Shown here: positions 1 through 5,754 of the stretch, one piece after another
Numbering within the stretch: position 1 is the stretch's first letter
How the letters are laid out: every line of letters begins with the position of its first letter
Assembly (NCBI GenBank): GCA_018882645.1
Contig: VERM01000115.1
Coordinates: 1-5,754, forward strand
Origin: Ferruginibacter sp.
Lineage (GTDB): Bacteria > Bacteroidota > Bacteroidia > Chitinophagales > Chitinophagaceae
Direction of reading: 5' to 3'
Length of the DNA: 5,754 nt
Translations under genes and position numbers: made by a program
Notes under the pieces: generated by a model
The model's input: only the letters and a program-made list of their open reading frames with translations
Told to the model about the DNA's origin: nothing
Database searches by the model: none

Positions 1-1
1 G

Positions 2-406
2 GCATTATCAGATAATATATTTTTGATGGACAGTGGAAAAGTAATGCAATCAGGAACACCTGAAGAAATATATCAACAACCCCAGAATATTTTTGCTGCA
101 GCGTTTGTCGGTCGGTATAATCTTTTTACATCAAAGGAATCTCTATCCCTGTTTAATGAAAAAATTCCCGAGAACGCATTTATGGGCATATTACCTGAAC
201 ACCTTGTCATTCAAAAAACAACGGAGAAGGCTGATGCAAGCATAAAAGAAATACTGTTTACGGGAACGCTGACGGAATACCTGATTGCAAAAGATGAAAG
301 GGTTTATAAATCCATATCACTGACAAAGACCTCAAATCATTATTCCATAGGAGACGATGTTCAATTTTCTGTATTGAAAGAGAACATAAAAATTATCACT
401 TCATAA
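2..406 (+). CDS. ABC transporter ATP-binding protein, C-terminal part (5' end outside window)
   Basis: This is the last 134 residues of an ABC ATPase that energises import through the permease encoded next to it. The reading frame is open to the left edge, so the gene starts outside the window; the ATG at 23 is internal. The first residues (ALSDNIFLMDSGKVMQSGTP) match the stretch just after the H-loop in MalK/PotA/FbpC-type ATPases, ending in the conserved G-x-P-E-E-I-Y. Walker A, signature and Walker B motifs therefore lie outside. A linker (FAAAFVGRYNLF) leads into a regulatory TOBE-like domain, with ILPEHLVI in the place of the usual IRPEDI motif. The stop codon overlaps the permease start by one base, which suggests translational coupling. 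The pairing with an FbpB-like permease makes ferric iron the likeliest substrate, but polyamine, thiamine or phosphonate uptake cannot be excluded. Family call is firm; substrate is inference. Confidence 0.9.
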   Translation, partial: ALSDNIFLMDSGKVMQSGTPEEIYQQPQNIFAAAFVGRYNLFTSKESLSLFNEKIPENAFMGILPEHLVIQKTTEKADASIKEILFTGTLTEYLIAKDERVYKSISLTKTSNHYSIGDDVQFSVLKENIKIITS

Positions 407-2031
407 TGGATAAAATAAAGCACTCCTCTTTAAAGTTATTTGTTATTCTTTTTTCAACTTTCTTTTTGTTGGGATATATCATTTATCCACTTTACAAGCT
501 GATGCTCATGGGTAGCGATGTGCCAGGCGGTATCCATCAGCTTGTAAACAAATCCCTTTACGGAGCCTGCTTGAATTCATTGACGATTTCTCTTTTATCT
601 GTCATAGGAAGTGGAATAATAGGTACCTTTTTTGCTTATACTTTACATTTTAAAAAAATCTGGTTCAAACGCTGGATGTCTGTTTTGATTCTGTTGCCTA
701 TTGCCATTCCGCCAATGGTAGCGGTTATGTCGTATCTTTTTTTATTGAATGACAATGGTTTGTTAAGTCGTTTTTTAGGATTAAAAGAACTACATTTCAC
801 CGGATGGAAGGCAATCCTTACGGTACATCTCTACTCTTTTTATCCTTTGTTTTATCTTTTTGCCAACAACGCCATCCGGTCAACAGACAATAGCATTGTT
901 GAAGCATCTTATATGCTTGGTGCAAGCAAGACAGCTACTTTTTTTAAAGTAATCCTGCCTCAACTGAGACCCTCTCTGATTGGAGCTTCCATACTGACTT
1001 TTATGGCGAGCATGGCTTCTTTTTCAGCACCATTTATTTTTGGCGGTTCTACCCGATTTTTAACTACAGAAATATACTATGCCAAAATAAACGGAGACAA
1101 CTCCATTGCTGCAATCTACGCACTCGTTTTATCTGTGATTACGCTGATTCCTCTCTTGTTTTTTTTGTGGTATAGTAAAAAAATTCCTTCAGCAGCAAAA
1201 TCAAAGGGAACTGCAAAAAAAAACAGTCTCGCTGCACATAAAAAAACAGACATCCTCTCCTCTGCGCTATCATTTCTTTTTACCTTGATGATTATGCTTC
1301 CCGTCCTATCGATTGTTTTAATATCGCTTCTTCCTGACAATTTTTTAATGGCGCATGAAATCAATTTTTCACTGAAAAACTATAAGGCACTTTTCAAACA
1401 GTATGACTTAATTGAGCCTTTTGTAAATTCCGTACTGGTTTCATTAGCAGGTGTACTGATAAGTTTAGTTGTAGGCATTTCAGTGGGCAATCTGATCAGA
1501 GGGAAAAAAAATATTTTCAAATCAGTTACTGAACTGGTTGCCTCCATTCCTTATGGAATACCGGGCACAGTGATTGGTATCTGTCTGATACTTAGTTTTA
1601 ATGAACCAAGTGTGTTTTCTTTCAGCTCAGTGCTGGTGGGGAACTTCTGGATTCTGCCCGTTGCTTATGCGATAAGAAATTTACCCATCATAACGCAGGC
1701 AACCAAAGCCGGATTACAATCAATAGATCCCTCTCTTGAAGAGGCTTCCAAAACCATGGGTGCCTCTCCGGTCAAAACATGGAGATCTATTACATTTCCG
1801 ATGATATCCCCGTTTATCATTGAGGCAGCCCTGCTTGTTTTCATAAATGCTTTCGGAGAATTTGTTGCCACGATCTTATTATATACAGCAGACACAAAGA
1901 CTATGCCTATTGAGATCTATGCACAAATGCGACTTGACAACAATGGTATGGCTGCAACCTATGGGGTTGTATTGTTTCTGATTGTTCTTGGGATAGTGTT
2001 TATCACAAGAAGAAACACAAACAAAAGATAA
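406..2031 (+). CDS. ABC transporter permease, two fused modules (FbpB / iron(III)-type family)
   Basis: This 541-residue inner-membrane protein forms the whole translocation channel by fusing two BPD_transp_1 modules. I see about twelve hydrophobic segments: roughly residues 10-33, 56-80, 91-114, 135-156, 190-213, 235-256, then 285-310, 338-362, 375-397, 408-424, 467-493 and 515-535. Each module carries an EAA loop that docks the ATPase: EASYMLGASKT from E166 followed by LP at 184-185, and EEASKTMGAS from E445 followed by FP at 464-465. Length and double-module design fit FbpB/AfuB/HitB ferric transporters (about 500-550 residues); spermidine, thiamine (ThiP) and aminoethylphosphonate permeases share the fold, so the substrate is inferred. 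The start ATG overlaps the ATPase stop (TAATG). The order ATPase-permease, with no binding-protein gene just downstream, differs from the classical fbpABC order. The linker between modules (about 257-283) is lysine-rich and encoded by several A runs. Confidence 0.9.
   Translation: MDKIKHSSLKLFVILFSTFFLLGYIIYPLYKLMLMGSDVPGGIHQLVNKSLYGACLNSLTISLLSVIGSGIIGTFFAYTLHFKKIWFKRWMSVLILLPIAIPPMVAVMSYLFLLNDNGLLSRFLGLKELHFTGWKAILTVHLYSFYPLFYLFANNAIRSTDNSIVEASYMLGASKTATFFKVILPQLRPSLIGASILTFMASMASFSAPFIFGGSTRFLTTEIYYAKINGDNSIAAIYALVLSVITLIPLLFFLWYSKKIPSAAKSKGTAKKNSLAAHKKTDILSSALSFLFTLMIMLPVLSIVLISLLPDNFLMAHEINFSLKNYKALFKQYDLIEPFVNSVLVSLAGVLISLVVGISVGNLIRGKKNIFKSVTELVASIPYGIPGTVIGICLILSFNEPSVFSFSSVLVGNFWILPVAYAIRNLPIITQATKAGLQSIDPSLEEASKTMGASPVKTWRSITFPMISPFIIEAALLVFINAFGEFVATILLYTADTKTMPIEIYAQMRLDNNGMAATYGVVLFLIVLGIVFITRRNTNKR
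491..548 (+). repeat. Perfect 14-bp inverted repeat inside the permease gene
   Basis: The arms TTTACAAGCTGATG (491-504) and CATCAGCTTGTAAA (535-548) are exact reverse complements, separated by 30 nt. They encode different amino acids (the region around YKLM and the region around HQLVN), so protein repetition does not explain them. In the mRNA they could form a 14-bp stem about 85 nt after the start codon. Function is unknown. Confidence 0.6.
1159..1246 (+). repeat. Cluster of homopolymer tracts at the inter-module linker of the permease gene
   Basis: A T8 run (1159-1166) is followed by A7 (1177-1183), A9 (1215-1223) and A7 (1240-1246) runs, all around the codons for the linker between the two permease modules. 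The A9 run is read as GCA AAA AAA AAC. Adding one A, or shifting to the -1 frame there, would lead to a TAA eight codons or so downstream and yield an N-terminal half-permease of about 278 residues. The tracts are directly visible; any slippage is inference, and lysine-rich linkers in AT-rich genomes produce such runs without selection. Confidence 0.6.
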
Positions 2032-2041
2032 AATATCTTTT
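2023..2041 (+). terminator. Weak A/T hairpin at the end of the transporter operon
   Basis: AAAAGATA (2023-2030) and TATCTTTT (2034-2041) are perfect inverted arms around a 3-nt loop, overlapping the permease TAA stop. The right arm ends in four T. The stem has only one G-C pair, so termination would be weak at best. No better terminator is visible before the next gene. Confidence 0.25.
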
Positions 2042-2089
2042 CACAAGCGACAGCAGCGAAATTTACCATCTTTATTCCGTCATTTTCCC

Positions 2090-2120
2090 CTGTTTTTGAA
2101 CCAGCATTCATTTATGTTTG
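2090..2120 (+). promoter_or_regulatory. Candidate Bacteroidota-type promoter for the ORF6N gene
   Basis: TATGTTTG (2113-2120) is an exact match to the TAnnTTTG -7 element described for Bacteroidota. At the usual distance upstream there is only CTG (2090-2092, 20-nt spacer), a one-base mismatch to the TTG -33 element; a better TTTG (2095-2098) sits too close (14 nt). Transcription would begin near 2127, leaving a very short leader before the ATG at 2139. This would also put the alternative TTG start at 2118 inside the promoter. Confidence 0.35.
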
Positions 2121-2138
2121 CCAGGCTTATTTATTCAA

Positions 2139-3023
2139 ATGAAGGAAATATTTAACAATCAGAATTTTTCCATCGAAAACAAGATTTTCACTATACGTGG
2201 GATGCCAGTGATGCTGGACAGGGATTTGGCGCTACGGTTTCAAACTGAAACGCGTACATTGAAGCAGGGAGTAAGAAGGAATATGAAACGTTTCTCTCCT
2301 GAATTTATGTTTGAATTGACGGAAAAAGAACTTGATGTCCTGGTATCACAATTTGTGATACCACAAAAAAAACAAGCAGGCGGTTCACTACCTTTCGCAT
2401 TTACAGAGCAAGGGGTAGCCATGTTAACCACCATTATAAAAAATGATTTTGCTATTCAAACCAGCATTCAGATTATGCATGCATTTATTAAAATGAGAAA
2501 AATACTGCCTCATTACGCTCAAATCATTCAAAGAATAGAGGGAATTGAAGTAAAACAGTTCAAAACAGAATCACAAATAGAGCAGATCTTCACCGCACTC
2601 GAAAAAGCAGACAAAATTCCCGCTCAAGGCATTTTCTTTAACGGACAGATTTTTGATGCATATAAATTTGTATCGGATATCATCAAAAAGGCAAAAAATA
2701 CCAACATCCTGATTGACAATTATATTGACGAATCTACACTGGCATTGCTTTCGAAAAAGAATAAAAACGTCAAAACCACCATATACACTGAGAGGCTAAC
2801 GAAAACCAATGAACTTGATTTCAAAAAATGGTCGGATCAGTATGGTAATCTTGATATTCAAATTCTGAAAAATAACCACGACCGTTTTTTAATCATCGAC
2901 CAAAAAGAAATGTATCATATCGGTGCATCATTGAAAGATATGGGTAAAAAGATTTTTGCATTTTCCAGAATGGACAATGCAATTAAACTATTGATTAACG
3001 GGCTGAGAGGAGGCGAAGGATAG
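2139..3023 (+). CDS. ORF6N-domain protein with C-terminal phospholipase-D-like region
   Basis: This 294-residue cytoplasmic protein begins with an ORF6N domain (about residues 12-120), a DNA-binding-associated domain of the KilA-N/Bro group first known from phages. Diagnostic stretches are VMLDRDLALRF, VRRNMKRFSPEFMFELT, SQFVIP, LPFAFTEQGVAML and QIMHAFIKMRK. A probably helical, coiled linker follows (about 121-160). The C-terminal part (about 163-285) resembles the domain often fused to ORF6N in Bacteroidota: NGQIFDAY, a core strand ILIDNYID, then HDRFLIID starting at H247, which fits the phospholipase-D pattern HxK(x)4D except that R249 replaces the lysine, and IGASLKDMGKK. Because only one HKD-like motif is visible and it is altered, catalysis is doubtful; nucleic-acid binding is the safer inference. 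I chose ATG 2139 over TTG 2118 because similarity starts after it and a promoter-like box overlaps 2118. No Shine-Dalgarno is seen. It stands alone, likely a phage-derived accessory gene; its biological role is unknown. Confidence 0.85.
   Translation: MKEIFNNQNFSIENKIFTIRGMPVMLDRDLALRFQTETRTLKQGVRRNMKRFSPEFMFELTEKELDVLVSQFVIPQKKQAGGSLPFAFTEQGVAMLTTIIKNDFAIQTSIQIMHAFIKMRKILPHYAQIIQRIEGIEVKQFKTESQIEQIFTALEKADKIPAQGIFFNGQIFDAYKFVSDIIKKAKNTNILIDNYIDESTLALLSKKNKNVKTTIYTERLTKTNELDFKKWSDQYGNLDIQILKNNHDRFLIIDQKEMYHIGASLKDMGKKIFAFSRMDNAIKLLINGLRGGEG
2341..2363. repeat. Perfect 23-bp palindrome inside the ORF6N gene
   Basis: The arms TGGTATCACAA (2341-2351) and TTGTGATACCA (2353-2363) are exact reverse complements around a single central T. 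It lies in the codons for the VSQFVIP segment of the ORF6N domain. The size and symmetry are those of a dimeric-protein binding site, but coding constraint alone could contribute. No function is established. Confidence 0.6.
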
Positions 3024-3029
3024 TATTAT

Positions 3030-3824
3030 TTACAGCTTAAATCCATTCCATGAGCGTGTTTCGTCATCCAGGATCCATATATATCCATTGGCATAACTGA
3101 AACTTAATAAATCAGCGATTTTCGTCCCTTCAGGCAATTTAGCTGATCTGGTATGCTTACCGTTCTTGTCGGAAAAGAAATCAATTTGCATAATCTGATC
3201 ATTCAGCAATCCAAGTTCTCCGTCAACAATGACAATAGAACTCCGGTATTGGCTGAAATCAATTTCATCCTCATCATCTCCTTTGTATAAATAAAGTAAA
3301 TCTGCTTCTTCACCGGTTTCACGATTATAGATTGAAACCAGATTATCTTCACCCTTGAAAAATACCATATTGTCAATAGGATTGTACATGCCAAAGGACT
3401 GCTCATCTGGCTGATACATTCCTTCAAATATGGTTTGAATTGTAGTAGGAATGCCCTCTTTATCCAATTCGTAATAGAACCAGCCGTTATCACTATAGGC
3501 ATTCCCTTCAATTTGATTATTGTTTTTATTATACCAAAGCCCCCTTGTATCCATTTGCGTTGTTAGATCATCATTACTAACCCGCTTGCCTTTTTTGGTA
3601 AAAACGGCCATTGGGAATCCTCCATTGCCGGCGTAGGATGCGTAATATCGTTTTGTCTTAGGATTCCATACAACAGCCGCTCCCCTGGTTCCGGAAAACT
3701 CATCTTCTGCTTTTCTCGGCATCTGCAAGGTCATTTTCTTTTTTAGCTGAGTTGGTGTTTTTTGAGCAAACGTTAATTGCAAAAAAGCAATTAGCGTTAA
3801 TGTTAGAAGTATTGTTTTTTTCAT
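3030..3824 (-). CDS. Secreted protein of unknown function, possibly beta-propeller-like
   Basis: I do not recognise the family. The 264-residue product begins with a clear Sec signal peptide: MKK, a hydrophobic core (about residues 5-19) and a likely type I cleavage site after A20 in LTFA|QKTP; no lipobox cysteine follows, so it is probably soluble in the periplasm or exported. The mature part has recurring aromatic, turn-rich strands such as VVWNPKTKRYYASYAG (about 51-66), LWYNKNNNQIEG (97-108), GMYNPIDNMVFFKG (145-158) and GYIWILDD (247-254), reminiscent of beta-propeller blades; this is inference. An acidic stretch GDDEDEID lies at 182-189, and no catalytic motif or C-terminal sorting domain is seen. 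The frame extends 17 codons further upstream, but the start at 3824 places the signal peptide at the N-terminus. Upstream is A-rich without a Shine-Dalgarno. It converges with the ORF6N gene, whose stop is 6 bp away, and no terminator fits between them. Confidence 0.75.
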   Translation of the reverse strand: MKKTILLTLTLIAFLQLTFAQKTPTQLKKKMTLQMPRKAEDEFSGTRGAAVVWNPKTKRYYASYAGNGGFPMAVFTKKGKRVSNDDLTTQMDTRGLWYNKNNNQIEGNAYSDNGWFYYELDKEGIPTTIQTIFEGMYQPDEQSFGMYNPIDNMVFFKGEDNLVSIYNRETGEEADLLYLYKGDDEDEIDFSQYRSSIVIVDGELGLLNDQIMQIDFFSDKNGKHTRSAKLPEGTKIADLLSFSYANGYIWILDDETRSWNGFKL

Positions 3825-3874
3825 GATTATTTTTTTGTTTTCTGAAAGTAAGAATAACTTTCGAAATAAAATCA

Positions 3875-3906
3875 CAAATTCAAAAAATTATAAGAGTAAT
3901 TACAAA
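3875..3906 (-). promoter_or_regulatory. Candidate Bacteroidota-type promoter for the secreted-protein gene
   Basis: Read on the minus strand, TTTG (3906-3903) is followed after 20 nt by TGAATTTG (3882-3875), one mismatch from the TAnnTTTG -7 element. The expected transcription start near 3868 would leave a leader of about 44 nt before the ATG at 3824. In such AT-rich DNA chance matches are frequent, so confidence is limited. Confidence 0.35.
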
Positions 3907-3964
3907 TAATAAAAGGAATAATATTGTATTAATCCCAATTCGCCGTTTGTGAAAACACAATGCA

Positions 3965-3986
3965 GCCCACGGTTTTAACCGTGGGC
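3965..3986. repeat. REP-like palindrome at the left edge of the tandem array
   Basis: GCCCACGGTT (3965-3974) and AACCGTGGGC (3977-3986) are perfect inverted arms around TT. The right arm is part of the first array unit; the left arm GCCCACGG occurs only here on this strand. This resembles short palindromic intergenic repeats scattered in Bacteroidota genomes; the comparison is from general knowledge, not a search. Confidence 0.7.
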
Positions 3987-4222
3987 ATTGAATATTTTTA
4001 ACCGTAGGGATTGAATAGTTTTAACCGTGGGCATTGAATAGGTTTTAACCGTGGGCATTGAATATTTTTAACCGTGGGCATTGAATATTTTTAACCGTGG
4101 GCATTGAATAGGTTTTAACTGTGGGCATTGAATAGGTTTTAACCGTGGGCATTGAATAGGTTTTAACCGTGGGGATTGAATAGGTTTTAACCGTGGGGAT
4201 TGAATAGGTTTTAACCATGGGC
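3971..4222. repeat. Tandem repeat array, ten 23-24 bp units plus one partial
   Basis: The units share the core TTTTAACCGTGGGC followed by ATTGAATA and lie head to tail without spacers. They start at 3971, 3995, 4018, 4041, 4065, 4088, 4111, 4135, 4159 and 4183, with a 16-nt partial unit at 4207-4222. Length alternates between 24 bp (GG before TTTT) and 23 bp (TTTTT or GTTTT at the junction). Units 1, 4 and 8 are identical, as are 5 and 6, and 9 and 10, which points to recent slippage or unequal exchange. Variants are GTAGGGA in unit 2, AACTG in unit 7, GGGGA in units 9 and 10, and CCATGGGC in the last. All plus-strand frames are closed by stops within each unit. The array lies about 65 bp upstream of the candidate promoter of the secreted-protein gene and beyond the katG terminator. 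Function is unknown. Confidence 0.95.
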
Positions 4223-4263
4223 TAATTATTTAGATAAATTCCATATCTTATTATTTCCTCAAG

Positions 4264-4296
4264 AAAAAAGGCGACTCGTAAACGGTCGCCTTTTTT
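4264..4296 (-). terminator. Intrinsic terminator of katG (symmetrical, possibly bidirectional)
   Basis: GGCGAC (4270-4275) pairs with GTCGCC (4285-4290), with an inner CGT/ACG pairing and an AA loop. The stem is flanked by A6 (4264-4269) on the left and T6 (4291-4296) on the right, so a rho-independent terminator with a U-tract is formed on either strand. It lies about 20 bp after the katG stop codon and should end katG transcription before the repeat array. Confidence 0.85.
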
Positions 4297-4315
4297 CGTT
4301 TGTGTATGATTATAA

Positions 4316-5754
<1,439 letters not shown>

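Larger units (their letters stand above)
3825..4315. other. 491-bp non-coding interval
   Basis: This stretch separates the end of katG from the start of the secreted-protein gene, both on the minus strand. From right to left it holds the katG terminator (4264-4296), about 40 bp of AT-rich DNA, the tandem array (3971-4222) with a palindrome at its left edge (3965-3986), a small hairpin TTGTG-AAAA-CACAA (3947-3960), and the candidate promoter of the secreted-protein gene (3875-3906). I see no tRNA, riboswitch or small ORF that I can support. Confidence 0.7.

Noticed and set aside
1116..1895. Minus-strand open frames opposite the permease gene
   Set aside because: They lie inside a convincing membrane-protein gene and show no independent coding evidence.
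2118..2138. TTG at 2118 as start of the ORF6N gene
   Set aside because: It adds seven residues without family similarity and overlaps a promoter-like TATGTTTG; ATG 2139 is preferred.
3825..3875. ATG-containing 17-codon extension of the secreted protein
   Set aside because: It would put a charged stretch before a well-formed signal peptide; the MKK start at 3824 is more plausible.
3971..4222. Possible CRISPR array
   Set aside because: Units of 23-24 bp follow each other directly with no unique spacers, and no cas-like gene is nearby.
3971..4222. Possible protein-coding octapeptide repeat on the minus strand
   Set aside because: The 24-bp units read as YSMPTVKT or similar in one minus frame, and one unit variant is even synonymous, but the 23-bp units break the frame repeatedly and there is no credible gene start or length.
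3971..4222. Iterons of a replication origin
   Set aside because: Unit size is near that of iterons, but no Rep gene, DnaA box or plasmid function is visible and the flanking genes look chromosomal.

Overview
The window looks like chromosomal DNA from a member of the Bacteroidota. The supporting signs are an AT-rich base composition, starts without a Shine-Dalgarno sequence but with A/T-rich leaders, promoter-like elements of the TTG / TAnnTTTG type, a secreted protein whose signal peptide ends in a typical 'FAQ', and an ORF6N-domain gene of a kind common in that phylum. I cannot place it more precisely from sequence alone.

Layout. Positions 2-2031 (+) hold the end of an ABC-transporter ATPase gene and, overlapping it by one base (TAATG), a complete 541-residue double-module permease of the FbpB / iron-type family. 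Positions 2139-3023 (+) hold a stand-alone ORF6N protein with a C-terminal phospholipase-D-like region. It converges with a 264-residue secreted protein of unknown function (3030-3824, -), leaving only 6 bp between the stop codons. Positions 3825-4315 are non-coding: a candidate promoter for the secreted protein, a tandem array of ten full 23-24 bp units plus a partial one that grows out of a REP-like palindrome, and a strong intrinsic terminator. From 4316 to the right edge (-) lies the C-terminal two thirds of a catalase-peroxidase (KatG) gene, cut by the window end and not by mutation.

How the genes relate. Only the ATPase and permease clearly form an operon; their solute-binding partner is not in the window. 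katG (oxidative-stress defence) and a possible ferric-iron importer are a plausible functional neighbourhood, but their opposite orientation and the genes between them give no direct evidence of co-regulation. The ORF6N gene looks like a phage-derived accessory gene inserted between ordinary genes.

The features most worth a second look are the tandem array (3971-4222), a perfect 23-bp palindrome inside the ORF6N gene (2341-2363), a perfect 14-bp inverted repeat early in the permease gene (491-548), and a cluster of homopolymer tracts exactly at the linker joining the two permease modules (1159-1246). I see no convincing complete novel system.
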